Assembly: GCA_001599815.1 (NCBI GenBank)
Contig: BCIA01000005.1
Coordinates: 2,087,088-2,151,087, forward strand
Source: Furcasterigmium furcatum
Taxonomy: Eukaryota; Ascomycota; Sordariomycetes; Glomerellales; Plectosphaerellaceae
DNA length: 64,000 bases
Direction of reading: 5' to 3'
The notes beneath the pieces are model-generated. The model ran no database searches, was not told where the DNA came from, and worked only from the letters and a program-made list of their open reading frames with translations. A program made the position numbers and the translations under genes. Each line of letters starts with the position of its first letter. Position 1 is the stretch's first letter. Of the stretch, positions 46,515 to 58,209 are shown in pieces.

Positions 46515-46913
46515 CTTGAAGGTCGTGAGCGGCAACGTGTAAGTGGCTGGTGTCTGCGCTGGGCGAAGAGTGGGATGTGCCGTGAGACTGGAGTTCGACC
46601 AGGTTATTCTGCAGGCTTGAGTAGTTGAAGAGTGAGCTTGGGGTGCCCTTGATATTGATTCTGAGAGGTGGCCTTACTGGTAGTTCGATGTCAGGTGAAA
46701 CCGAGTTCGTACTAAAACGGAGGTTCGGGTCAGCCTGGAGGTGGCGACGTCACTACTGAGGCAGTGACGTCAGGTGATTGGCTGAGGCGCCAACTCCGTC
46801 ACTTCAACCTAGGTGCTCCAATTCAAAGAGGACAACTGTATCTCAGTACTCGTTACAACTCTGGTAGCGTCCAGGCTGACTCTCCAACTCCCGTCTCAGT
46901 CAAATGTTCGCGA
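46515..46913. other. Spacer between two minus-strand genes
   Basis: Holds the promoter of the proline-rich protein gene and the 3' flank of the HET gene. It has short direct repeats of GTGACGTCA-like sequence near 46745-46775 (GGCGACGTCAC, CAGTGACGTCAGG), which resemble CRE/bZIP sites. No gene is visible. Confidence 0.4.
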
Positions 46914-49056
46914 CTAGACTAATCGTATGTAATGCAGACCGCCATCATACTTCTCACAGGGGAGAGTGGCTTCGTCCGCACTATCAGTACGGGCCAGCAT
47001 CTTCTTCGCGACATTGCGAGTCCTGCCATTTGCAAGTCCGATTCGACGAAAGACACCTCGCTCCCTGTCAACAAGTTCGAGTAGAAGGACGTATGTGGTC
47101 CTCATCTGACCCTCCATTCTTTTGTCGACACTCCCGGGCATGCAGTAGAGGGCCGCGTCCGCGTTCTGCCTGTCAAAATTCTCATGGAAGGAATCGAGCA
47201 TGACCCAAGGCTGCAGCTGTTGCCGGTCATTCTCACCTCCTTCGCTCACGGGGATCACTTCGCTCATCCGTACCCCGTTGACGGACATGTCCCAGCTTGT
47301 AAGGCCGCCATTGGAGCTAGGGGAGCGGGAAGGCCATAGGGAGAGCCGTTTCAAGGAACCCCTCAGTTGCAGCCATCCTCCCTTGACCAAGCCGGTGTCG
47401 TCTTCGGTTGTGTAGTCCAGCTGCAGCGCCTGAGCGTCGATGAGCATATCCGAGGAAGCCGCAGGCACAAGAAGGATACCTGGGGTGATTAGGCCGTCCA
47501 CCGATGCCCACGACCAGCTCGGACAGCGGTACGAGCCGGATTGGTGTTGGCCTGTAGTTTTGCGGACGGGGTCGGGTACAGTCGTCCAGAGTAATTCGCG
47601 TTCCAGGAAACGGCGCCACAGACCAGCGACATACTCATCCTGCAGTATAGGTTTCATCGTCTTGGCAATCGATGAAAGAGCGGGCAGCTTATCTCCGGGA
47701 AACGTCAAATTGCAGGCTGTGTAGGCATTAATGATTCGAGCCCATTTCTGGTATCCCTCGGTCGGCTCTTCAGCTCCGATTCCCGGCTTTAGGAGCAAGT
47801 CCTTGAAGCGAACACGGTCCGAGAGATTGGGAGGAATGCCGTTAGGGTAGATCTCGGCAGCGCTCTTGTGGTTGCATTCCCAGAGCAACTGATTAGCGCC
47901 GAAGTGAAGTATCCTGTGCGAAAGGAGCCGTTCCTGGACGACCCAGGCTCGTGTGTTGAGGAGGGCTCGCGAGACCTCTGAATCCCAGAACTCGTCAGCC
48001 ACAACGAGCCATGACTTGTTCGAGACCGTGGCGACCTGGGGTACGATCAAATCGGAGCGACGGGTGTTGAACATTGTGTGGTGACCATCCGGAGCGGCGG
48101 TGGCGGAGATGTTGCAGAACGAGTTTGAGTACACGTCGCTCATGAGGGAAACCTCGCGTCGCCAATCTGCCGAGCCATCGCCTTCCTGGATGATGCAGAT
48201 GGAGTCGATCCAGAGATATCTGACGCCGAGCCGGCGCACAACGTGAACGGCATCCTGATATAGGGTGGGCAATGATGAAAACGGAATTGCAGCCAGCAGC
48301 TGACTGTAATTGGAAGTTGTCAATTTCAGACATTCCGCTCCGCCCCAGCAATGGCTGAGGGTCATATACGGTCCTTCTAGGACAGTGGCGTTCGTTTCGA
48401 TGAGTCGACAGCCCGAGATCTCATGTAGTCCATCCGAGAAACCGCAATCGAGAAGGCGAGATGGATACCAAGATCCGCTGTTGTTGGCTTTGCAGTCTTG
48501 GTGGCCTGCCACGCAGTCGGCGATCCATCTTTTAGCAAGGCCCAGCGTCCCTGGGGACTTGGTGCTCCCTGGCAATTTCACCGGGCTGGGTATCTCTGTC
48601 ATCGAGTCAATTCTCATCTGTTCTGTGCAGTATCGACTTCTGCAGCATCAGAACCAGGTCTCGCATACCATCATCAAGTGGCTGCAGAATGAGCGAGACT
48701 TCCGTGTGCCAGAACTCCTGCGCCTTGAAGCCGAGAGACCAGAAGCCATACTCGGGATCATAACCAGAGGAAGGGCCAGTCGATATCGATGATGATGTAG
48801 CGTTGTATCTTTGCAAGTCTAATCTTGTCGTGTCTGCATCCGAGTCTGGGCGGGATCCTGCGAAGGACTCTGAGATGCGTGTCTGCTCATTCGGCTTCAG
48901 AGCCTGCCATAATGCATTGCAAGAATAGCAACCTTGGTCGATAGATGTTTTGAGGCTGGCGTACGTTGTGTGGTGAGAGGTGAGAGCTCCGTTGGGTAGG
49001 ATTCGCCACTCCGTCGCCAGGGAAGCGATGACTTTGAGGCATACCGTGCAGATCAT
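46914..49056 (-). CDS. HET-domain protein 1 (heterokaryon incompatibility type)
   Basis: Two exons (49056-48669 and 48595-46914) joined by a 73-base intron give 689 residues. The intron is needed because the upstream frame and the HET frame differ; splicing at CAG 48598-48596 restores one frame. The N-terminus is short and Cys-bearing (MICTVCLKVI, GCYSCNALW). The HET domain (about 185-330) shows YMTLSHCWGG, LGVRYLWIDSICIIQ, DWRREVSLMSDVYSNS and CNISATAA, then a second conserved block TRAWVVQERLLSHRILHFG. The C-terminal half includes SYRCPSWSWASVDG, typical of this class, and no extra effector domain. HET proteins trigger cell death after fusion of unlike strains or act in innate-immunity-like sensing; this one's partner is unknown. 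It is divergent from arp8, with 747 bases between starts. Confidence 0.85.
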
Positions 49057-49803
49057 GGGAAGTATCAGTAATCACCGCGTTGGTACGATCGATGCCTTTT
49101 CCCTATATAACTTGTTGCCACGAAGAAGAAATTCCAAGGGAGAAGGTGGTATTTGAAGTTGGGCGGGAATATGATGCAAGAACCCCGAACGCTACGATTG
49201 TTCGTGTGCTCTTTCATCACGGATCTATCTGTATTGAACCTGGAACTCTGCCAGGCAAAGCAGGATACACAGTCGAGGGAACAGGCTGAGGCAAAGTGGA
49301 AATAGTCGAGAGTGTGGCTTGGACCGTGGACGGAGCGCCCAGCCGTCTGCCTCGCCAGATAGATAGCTAAGTCAGTCCAGGTAGTCTCCTGGAGAGACGA
49401 GGGTTGCGGAACCTTGAACCCTGGCTGGAAATCGTGCCATGGATTCGTTCGAGCCTCGAGATGACGGGGCACAGTTGAGTTTCTGCGCTTCACGACGCAG
49501 TCGAAGCTGCGCTGTGATCGAGGTGAGTTGAGGTGCGCCCGGCTAAATGCCGGCGTTCGCAGCTTCACGCCAACCCCTTTCAGGACTAGCGCGTTCTAAA
49601 TCACCAATTGAACAGGGATGGCCCAGTTGCAGCTGGGGATTCTTTGGTGGTGTATGTAAGAAGCACTGGAGGAGGCTCGATCTTTGTGGAGGAAGGCTCG
49701 AGACTGTGTTTCTGGCGGACTCAAGCTCGGCCTCTTCGTCGCCCATGCCTCTTCCATCTCCCAACACTTGAACAAACCCATCGCGACTCAAAGGACCCTC
49801 GCC
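49057..49803. other. Divergent promoter region of HET gene 1 and arp8
   Basis: Must carry both promoters. Several frames read through it on both strands but none fits a splice pattern or domain. A TTGAACC tRNA-like B box at about 49413 has no matching acceptor stem. Confidence 0.4.
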
Positions 49804-52200
49804 ATGGTAGGAAAGGTCAGCGAGAGGGTTCTCCTCCGGGAGGGTAAGTTCTCCTGCTGCCACCGCCTTCGCGTCTTGCGCGACGACGCATCGTGACCGT
49901 CCAGAGCTGACCGCTTGGCGACACACACAGGCCTCGAGAGGACCGACAATGGAATGAAGCAGACCACCTGGCCCGACGTCCCGCCCATCAACCAGAAGAA
50001 CTACTACACGTGGGTCACTACCTGCCACCAGTCCCGATGCCATGGCTGACGATTCGCGATTCGCAGCGACTACATGAAGCGTGATGACCAGATTCTGGCT
50101 CTCAGGTTACAGGGCGACGCCAACCGCGACCGACTTGTCCAGAGCGCCAAGGACCGAGACCGCGCCCTCGCGAGAGCCGGCAACGCAGAGGTCCCCCTCA
50201 TCATCCCCGAGCTGCAGGGCGAGGAGCCCCCTTCCGAGACTGGCGGTATCGACCCATCCAAGATCATCGTCATCCACCCCGGCAGCCAGAACCTGCGCAT
50301 TGGCCTCGCCAGCGATGCCCTGCCCAAGACCATCCCGATGACCCTCGCCACGAAATTCCCTCAGACCGAGTCCGAGATGCACGAGGCGCTTCCCCGCCGC
50401 CAGTTCGAGGGAAGGACGCCGGAAGAACAGTACGGGGAGGAGTGGTCCAAGAAGTTCACCAAGATGTCCAGCGACCTGAAGATCGAAATGCGCGCAAACA
50501 AGCGCAAGGTCCTACCGAACTCGAAAGAATTGGTCCTCAACTACAACAGGCGCACGGAACCTGATGTCATTCCCACCCACAACGACCCTCTGCAGATTGA
50601 CTGGACCGACATCAATGACCTGGACGACCCTGAATCTCCAGCCTCCTGCTTCATCGGCACACCCGCACAGAGAGTGCCCGATGATTCGAACCCCAAGTTC
50701 AAACTGTGGTGGCCGATGCAGCACGGCTGGCTGAACGAGGACGAATACGAAACGACGGAGCATCTTTACGACGATTTCGAGACCCTGCTCGACCGGGCAA
50801 TCCGCCAGGAACTCGGCCTGACAAAGAACAGCACATGGCCGCAGTACAGCTGCGTCTTCATCGTCCCGGACCTCTACGACAAGCGGTACGTCGAACAAGT
50901 GCTCAAGTCCTGCATGTCGTGGTTCGAGTTCAACCGGGTCTGCTTCATCCAGGAGAGCATGGCCGCCACCTTTGGTGCGGGCTATACGCAAGCCTGCGTC
51001 GTCGATGTCGGCGCGCAAAAGACCTCGATCACCTGTGTCGAGGACGGACTCTGCATCGAGGACTCTCGAATCAACCTCAAGTACGGAGGATACGACGTGA
51101 CGGAAACATTCATCAAGATGATGCTCTACGACAACTTCCCCTACCAGGAAATCAACCTGCAGAGACGCTACGACTTCCTCCTCGCTGAGGAACTCAAGAT
51201 GAAGCACTGCACATTATCACAAGCCGACATTTCTGTCCAGCTCTACCAGTTCCATCTCCGGGCGCCCAACCAGGCCACGTACAAGTACCAGTTTAAGACA
51301 TATGACGAGGTCATCCTGTCGCCAATGGGCTTCTACGATCCGTCCATCTTCGACAACAGCCACAAGCTGCGAGGACGACGGAAGCTGATCGACCGCTCAT
51401 ACAACTCATACGACGTCGACGTGCCCGACGACCCGACCTCGGCAGCGCAATTCGGCGTTCTGGCCCTGGTAGAACCGTCTCTCAACGAGCCGGCCACCAA
51501 CGGAGTAAATGGCTCCAGCCAGTCACAGGTCGTCAACGAGGTGTCCACGCCAGTTAAGGAGAAGCTGCAGCCCTTCGACAACCTGAAGAACGGTGTCAAT
51601 GGCACCCCATTCGGATCGAATGCCCCCTCGCCAGCACCCGAGGGCGTGAGCACTCCTGCTCCGCCCCCATTCGTCTTCGGAGGCGGCAAGGACGGTGTCA
51701 ACGGCGGTAGTCCCGCCCCCACCGGCAACGCTCGCAACGGAGGCACTCCGGCTCCCAACGGGATACCAGCAGCTCAGCCTCCGGCCGGGATCTTCGTCGA
51801 CCCCACGGTCAGGAGCGCAAAGGACATTGCCATCGAGCGAGACGCTGTTCTGCCCACTGCCCCCCTTGACATCGCCATCCTGACGAGCATCTACAATGCC
51901 GCGAAAGGCGAGGACAAGAAGCTGCGTGACCTGCTGGGCAGTATCATGGTCATCGGCGGCGGCGCCAAGACGCCGCAGTTCACTGTCGTGCTCGAGGAGA
52001 AGCTCAAGGCGCGGCGGCCGGATCTGTTCGACAGGATCTTGGTCAGCCGGAGCGCGAGGGACATGGACGAGCAGGTTGTCGTGTGGAAGGGCGCGAGCGT
52101 GTTCGCCAAGCTCCCGACGAACGATTCGTGGGTCACGCCGTTCGAGTACGAGAGGCTGGGGGCGCGCGTGCTGCATCACAAGGTGCTCTGGTCGTGGTAG
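49804..52200 (+). CDS. arp8: Actin-related protein Arp8 (INO80 complex subunit)
   Basis: Three exons (49804-49843, 49931-50009, 50067-52200) give 750 residues. The N-terminus MVGKVSERVLLREGLERTDN runs into NYYTDYMKRDDQILALRLQG. The actin fold starts with IIVIHPGSQNLRIGLASD and includes YSCVFIVPDLYDKRYVEQVL, CFIQESMAATFGAGYTQACV, VDVGAQKTSITCVEDG and, near the end, GSIMVIGGGAKTPQF. A Pro/Asn/Gly-rich insertion (about 490-590) splits the actin fold, as in other Arp8 proteins. Arp8 binds extranucleosomal DNA with Arp4 and actin on the Ino80 HSA helix and is needed for nucleosome sliding and DNA repair. Start and first exons are supported by exact frame joins at 13 and 39 codons. Confidence 0.93.
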
Positions 52201-52913
52201 ACGTCAGCAGGGGCGAGTGGGCATGTAAACAACTGGCGCGGGATTCTGGACGAAAACGGGGTATGGAGTTGCGGGTTTGTTCTGGATGTGTATACTATGT
52301 TATTCCTGCGAGGGCTGGAGCCGGCATGGTGCGCCGGACTGGGTCAGGGTTGATAGAGGCAATAGAGCCTTTGCTTTGAAGCTGAGGTGACTGTGGCGGA
52401 CGCCCCTGAGCGGTAGCCCCTGAGTGACACTCGACGAACCTGACACCGCAGCCAGGGATGTTCCACGAGAAGAGGCTCGCATTCCTGACCTTGGCTGTGT
52501 GCGTCAGCAAGAACACCAGTTTCTTCGTTTATTACAGACATAATAAACAGAGAGAAATCGGCGCGCAAACGACCACATCGGGCGTGCATCTCGGCGCTGT
52601 CGGCAAAAAGGGGGCCCTGCCCCTCAGGGGAGGCGACCCCTGTCATCGGCGCTCCGCCCCTCCCCGATGGAACTCCCGGGCCCACAGCTTCCGACTGGAT
52701 GGAACCACTTCTTCAGAGCTTACTTAACTGAGCTTCCCGTCCCGTCTTATTACGTAGCAGGACGCCTCGTCAACAACAAACCGCAACCTTGCTGTCCAAC
52801 ACGCACTCCTTTCCCCTCCCCGAGATGTGACCTCTCGAACCGGAGGTGAACTGCTCTGAAGGACATATCCAGAAAAAACATAGGAGCCAGCACAGGCCCC
52901 TCGCACCGAAACC
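52201..52913. other. Spacer before the MFS gene
   Basis: 3' flank of arp8 followed by the promoter of the MFS gene. No further gene is visible. Confidence 0.45.
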
Positions 52914-54771
52914 ATGACCCTCCCGCGCTTCCTCCCGTTCGCCAGCACCACCACGCCGCTGCAGGCCGCGACGTACCTCCTCGGCATCTCCCTCTTCTCC
53001 ATCTCCTTCCTCGTCTTTCTCAACTCCAGCGTCTCCTTCGTCATAACAGACCTCATTGGCGTCAAGCACGGCGTCGGCGACATCGTCGGGACGCTCGGCT
53101 TCGTGGACGAGATCGTCGCCCTCATCGCCTGTCCGGCATGGGGCCTTCTCTCGGACCGCCTCGGCGTGCGCTGGGTCGCCGTCATCGGATACACGGTCAT
53201 CGGCCTCTCACTGCTCCTCTTCGTGCAGGCCAGGAATATCTACCCGCAGCTCCTCCTCGCGAGGATTCTCTTCGCCGTGGGCGCGACCGCTGCGTGAGTT
53301 CTCCCTTTGCGGGGCGGAAAGTGGTGACGTCGTTACTAACATGGGTCCGTAGGGCGACCATGGTCACGGCCATTCTACCACCATTGACCGACGAGAGCGA
53401 CGAGACGAGGAACAGGGCCGCTGTTGTTAAGCCGGTGCATAACGCGAGACATAGCGTCGCCATGTCGTACGAGTCCGACCTGACCATTACTCCCGAGCGA
53501 TACCTTGGGGGCCCGTCGGACGGGGAGGCATCGGAACTGGTGGGTGGTGATAATGATAAGGCTGAGGCCAAGGCGTCGGAGAAGCCATCACAGCTAGCGG
53601 GTTATGTCGGCCTGTTCACGGGGTGCGGCGCGCTGGTCGCGCTGTCTGTCTTCTTGCCGTTGCCCGCCAGGTTCGGCGAGATTGACGGCGTTACCCCGGC
53701 CGAAGCTGTGACGGATAGCTTCTACGTGGTTGGAATTGTGTCGTTTGCCGTTGCCATCTTCGTGTTTATCGGTCTGCGGGACCTGAAGGGCGAGGACGGT
53801 AAGGGCTGGAGGGTGTTGCTGGGGCGCAAGAAGCGCGGCGAGATGTCTGGCCAGGCTCATGGCGTCTCGAACGACAAGCAGGTGAGTGGTTCTTTAATGA
53901 TGAGTACCCGCGTGCTAGCTGCTCACAATGGGCACAGGTCTTACCGTACGTCCGCCTCCTTCGAGAGTCCATCGGCCTTGGCTTCACCGACTCTCAGATC
54001 GCCCTCGGCTACCTGGGCGGCTTTGTTGCACGCGCATCGACCGTCGCCATCTCGCTCTTCATCCCCCTATTTATCAACACCTACTTCATCGGCAACGGGT
54101 TCTGCCAGGGCTCTCCGCACGACCCCTCCCCCGAACTCAAGAAGGAATGCAGAGCAGCGTACATCCTAGCATCGATTCTCACCGGCGTCGCCCAGCTTTT
54201 CGGCCTCGTCTGTGCCCCCGTATTCGGCTACGTCTCTCGTCGCCCTGGAACTATTAACTTTCCCATCATCATCTGTACTGTTTTCGGCATCGTCGGTTAC
54301 ACCATTCTCCCCCAGCTGGCGAGTCCCGAGTATAAGAACATCGATGGCCGTGGCGGAAGCCCAGTCATTTTCTTCGTGGTCGCGCTCCTCGGCATCAGTC
54401 AAATCGGCGCCATTGTCTGCAGTCTCGGCTCCCTCGGCCGCGGCGTGCTAACCGCAGACCTTCCCCAGGCGCGCCTCGTCTCAACAATCGACGAGTCAGC
54501 CGACGCTCTCACGGCCGGCGAGGGCGCCCCTCTCCTCGAGCATGATGCGGCCGTCGCCACCGTTTCCCGAGTCCGCCTCAAGGGCTCTATTGCTGGCGTC
54601 TACTCCTGGTGCGGTGGCATGGCCATCCTTATCCTGACAAAGTTGGGTGGGTATTTGTTTGATTCTCTCTCGGTGGGCGCCCCTTTCTACATGATGGCGC
54701 TATTCAACGGGATATTGTTGGCGGCGAGCCTAGCGATCGACATGGGACACATATTTGGTAAGAGGCGATGA
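52914..54771 (+). CDS. Major facilitator superfamily transporter, substrate unknown
   Basis: Three exons (52914-53293, 53353-53881, 53938-54771) give 580 residues with about 12 spans in two bundles. The first bundle has YLLGISLFSISFLVFLNSS, then the MFS loop motif WGLLSDRLGVRW (GxLsDRxGxR form), and ARILFAVGATAAATMVTAIL. A hydrophilic segment with SYESDLTITPERYLGGPSDG interrupts the first half, and a basic cytosolic loop (KKRGEMSGQ) separates the bundles. The second has GYLGGFVARASTVAISLF, GVAQLFGLVCAPVFGYVSRR and ILILTKLGGYLFDSL. It is not an obvious sugar, drug or siderophore carrier, and I infer no substrate. It is convergent with the following minus-strand gene, 197 bases away. Confidence 0.85.
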
Positions 54772-54968
54772 TTTGCATACACAGGCGTATAAAAAGAGGG
54801 AACGAAATAGAGCGGAACGATTCATTATCACGGTCTTGGTGTGCGAACCCTCTCTCATCATTCGACGTCTTTCTGTGATTATATCCAGAACTGGATGGGT
54901 GTGGGATGATGATCCTGCCATCTCTCACTTCATCCAGGTACCATCTCTCTAAGTTAACGGCCCTCTCT

Positions 54969-55703
54969 TCACCGCGGAACTTGTTGACGCTTGATGGCTG
55001 CCTTCTTCTTCCCCTCGTTACGCGGCTCCCATATACCGCCTCCGCAGTACGGCTCCCCTGTCATCAGCGGGCTCGGCGGCCGCCTCGCGACTCCCTCCAT
55101 CTCCTCGCAATCCTCACCGAGCGCCTCCTCGGCGGCCCTCATCCGCCCAAAGGCGAATTGGCCCATCTGCTCCTCCACGGTCCGCGGGGGCATGACCCTG
55201 TCGAACAGCTCGTCGTCCTCCCCCTCGCCCCGCTCTCGCGCAACGTGGTCCGGATAGACTGTCCCGCAGGGGCTCGAGGGCAGATCGGTCCGCCGGTTGA
55301 GCCAGCGCCTGTACCGTCCGCGATAGCCGGCCCAGTCGATGGTGCGAGGCCAGGGCATGTTGACGGTCTGCTGGCGGATGAGGAACCGCTTCTTCTTCTC
55401 AAAGGCAATGTCCCTCAGGCAGCGGCGCTTGCGGAGGTCGATAGTGATGGATGAAGATCCGCTGCTGGAATGGGGTCGCCTGTGCTCGGAGGCCGGACGT
55501 TTCTTGTTGGCCCTGGTCCTTGGTTTGCGAGGGACCTTGACCTTTAGGGATGACTTGGCCTTGCTGGAGGGAGCCGGCCCGGATGTATGAGGTTTGGCCA
55601 TCAGTGGCTCTTCGGTCTCGGATGCCTCGGGTGCTGGGCTGTGTTTCTTAGGCGACGTAGGGCGAGAGACAAGATTCAGGAGACGGGAGACGAAGGCCGT
55701 CAT
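54969..55703 (-). CDS. Basic hypothetical protein
   Basis: A single exon of 244 residues. A short hydrophobic start (MTAFVSRLLNLVSR) leads into a Pro/Lys/Ser-rich, strongly basic region (PRKPRTRANKKRP) that could serve as a nuclear signal. The central block LRKRRCLRDIAFEKKKRFLI and DWAGYRGRYRRWLNRRTDLP is followed by acidic GEGEDDELFDRVMPP and EEQMGQFAFGRMRAAEEAL. It has no named domain. The ATG at 55703 is chosen over an upstream in-frame GTG. The steady charge pattern and lack of stops suggest a real gene, but its role is unknown. Confidence 0.55.
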   Translation of the reverse strand: MTAFVSRLLNLVSRPTSPKKHSPAPEASETEEPLMAKPHTSGPAPSSKAKSSLKVKVPRKPRTRANKKRPASEHRRPHSSSGSSSITIDLRKRRCLRDIAFEKKKRFLIRQQTVNMPWPRTIDWAGYRGRYRRWLNRRTDLPSSPCGTVYPDHVARERGEGEDDELFDRVMPPRTVEEQMGQFAFGRMRAAEEALGEDCEEMEGVARRPPSPLMTGEPYCGGGIWEPRNEGKKKAAIKRQQVPR

Positions 55704-56793
55704 TGTGTTGAAGATGCAGCTGAACACTGCGAGGACCAGCGCACTGGCAGTCTGTTTATCGGTATAAGAAGCTTACAAGCACGGCTTCGACTGCGTTCCC
55801 CTGGGACTGGACATGCTTCTTTCAACATATTGACTGCTGAGGATTCTTAGATGCAGAACAAGAAGCTCGTCAGATTCACCGGGGGGCTCTCAGAGCTGGC
55901 TGTTCCAAGGTAGACAAACGGCAGCATGTAACACGGTATGGCTGGCTCCCCAAGACAATGGAATTGTGCTACCGGGGCCTTCAGGGCCGCAGGACTCTGG
56001 ATGCCTACTTCACTGGACAGCTTTGTTGAGAGCGGTAGACAATGGCTTTGTAAATAATCGCTTCACGGCGGCTGGCATTATGGTATAGACCAAGAAAGGA
56101 AACAGCTTCTTACAGCGGCTGAAAGCATTCAATACGTTTTGCAAATTGTCCTGCCTGGGTGCCATCAAGGGAGGAAAACTCCCAGGATGTTTTGTCCGGG
56201 CTGTGGTAGAAGTTCCTAGTGATCGCCTGGACTGTCTCGCTGCCCGACATGGTCAAGAGGTATCAACTTGCGGCGGCTGGCAAGATCGATTATGGGACGC
56301 CATGATGCGGCGCCAACACGGCTGCGGAAGTTGATAACAAGGTATATTGAGTCTGCTGCTTCTCACGACGGCGCAAACCGCGTGCAAGTACAGAGTCCGG
56401 GCCGTCACTCAAACGACGCAAGTCCACATCACCAAAGAATTGGCAAAAATAATCATACAGACAACAGAGCCTTGCACAAATTGCAAGAGGATCCATTTTG
56501 ACTCTCCCTATGAGACCGTCCTAGAACCTAGAACCCTAGAGTACCTTGGCAGATGGAGAACCGACGGATCCGTGAAAATTCCACAAAGAAGAAAGCCAGC
56601 CCATTCCTTTGTGATGACGACAATGACAACCCCGAGGAGAACCTGTGCAACTTTTTAGACCGAAACGCAGCATCGATCCAACCGAATGTCAACCGAGGGA
56701 AAAGGGTGCGCTCTCCGCGATAACCCCCCGATGGGGATGGCGTATATACTGGGCTGATCATGCCCACGCCCAGTGGTGCGAGTCTTGGGCAGC
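55704..56793. other. Spacer of 1.1 kb without a gene
   Basis: Upstream of the basic hypothetical gene and downstream of the Stm1-type gene. Composition is nearer to equal A/T and G/C than in the genes. Only short frames are seen. Confidence 0.45.
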
Positions 56794-58209
56794 TTATTTG
56801 CCGCCGAGGCTGGGGAAGGCCGACTCGTCCTTGGTGTTGATGGAGGCAGCGTCGCGACGGGGGCCACGGTTGGCGTTGTCGCCACGGCCACGGCCGCCAC
56901 GGTCGCCGCGGTCGCCACGGTCACCGCGGTGGTCACCACGGTCACCACGGTCGCCACGGTTGCCGCCGCGGTTGCCGCCGCGGGGGCCGCCACGGCCACC
57001 ACCACGGGGACCGCCGTGGGTGGGGCGCTCAGGCTCGACGTAGCGCTGGTCGATCTCGACGACCTGCTTCTGCTTCTGGTGGCGCTCACGCTTGGACTTC
57101 TCCTTGCCGCCGCCCATGAAGTCCTCCTCCTCGCGGGTGACCGCGGAAGCGGTGCCCCACTTCTTGTCAGAGCCCTCGTTGGGCTTGCGGACCTCAATGG
57201 CGGAGTTGAGGGCAGCCTTCTTCTCGGCCTGCTGGACGAGGTAGTCGGCGTAGGAGACGTGCTTCTCCTCGGGCTCCTCCTCGGCGGGGGCAGCGGGGGC
57301 GGCAGCATCGCCCTCGGCGGCGGCCTCCTTCTTCTCGCCCTCGGCGATGGCCTCGCCGGCCTGCTCATCCTTCAGCTCGGCATTGCCCTCAGTGGCACCC
57401 CAGCCGTGAGCGGCCTGCTTCTCGGAGTTGGCGCTGGAAGGGTGGTCAGCAAGTCATGTGACGGTGAGGAGGTGGGTGGCAGTGGTGAACGTACCCAGCA
57501 GGTCCCTTGGTGTGACGGTCGTCACGCTCGCGGGGGAAGCGACCGCCGCGGCCTGTTGATGAGCGTTAGTTATCAATGGCTCGGCTGTCAGAGGAGGGAA
57601 TCATATGGCCACATACCACCACGGCCACGGGCACCGTAGCCGCCACGGGGACCGCCCTTAGCGCTCTCCTCGGTGGTGCGGGTGCGGTTGCGGTCGCTGC
57701 CAGCGTTGCGGTCACGGAAGGCTAAGCGAAGGGTTCGTCAGCGAATTGTGCGATTATGGAAGTTGCGCGCAGGTGCACGACTCACCGGCGTCGTTGCCAG
57801 CACCGCGGGGGCGAGCAGAAGAACCGCCAGCGGGAAGACGGGCAGCCGGCTCGGGTTCAGCGTTACGCTTAGTAGTACGGGTGACAGCCTTGTCAACAGT
57901 CTTCACGGGGGCACGGGGAGTGTCATCCTCCTCATCGTTGCCTGGGAGATGGATGTATGGTCAGGATTGAATTGCGCAACGTCATCGGGTGGTGGTTTCG
58001 AGGTGCATACCGAGAAGGGCATAAAGGTTCTGCGGAGCAACAGTCAGCATGTGGGCGTCCAATTGTTGACAGATTGATGGCGGAATCGACAAAGGGGATT
58101 CCCGAGTACGCCCGAGTTAAGCAAGGGGACGGTACGCTTGTCGGGTCGAGTCGACGGGAGGAGGGAGGAGAAGAAGCAGACAATGACGAACCTTGCTAGC
58201 GACCGACAT
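56794..58209 (-). CDS. stm1: Stm1-type ribosome-associated RGG protein (SERBP1/HABP4 family)
   Basis: Six exons (58209-58192, 58029-58011, 57941-57786, 57721-57617, 57552-57495, 57433-56794) give 331 residues; the first two are only 18 and 19 bases. The protein starts MSVASKNLYALLGNDEEDDT, the conserved Stm1 N-terminal motif. A basic RGG-like part follows (GGPRGGYGARGRGG), then AAHGWGATEGNAELKDEQ, an acidic Ala/Glu stretch, HVSYADYLVQQAEKK, DKKWGTASAVTREEEDFMGG and KQVVEIDQRYVEPERP. The C-terminal tract is a repeated RGD/RGG array, and the end is SINTKDESAFPSLGGK. By family it should clamp idle 80S ribosomes and protect them during nutrient limitation, with roles in RNA binding and TOR response. 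All introns have GT-AG ends, and splicing restores one frame throughout. Confidence 0.88.

Noticed and set aside
49410..49425. TTGAACC element resembling a tRNA B box on the minus strand
   Set aside because: No matching acceptor stem or A box is visible around it.
56773..57639. Val/Ala-rich plus-strand frame of 288 codons
   Set aside because: It is the antisense of the RGD/RGG repeats of the Stm1-type gene.
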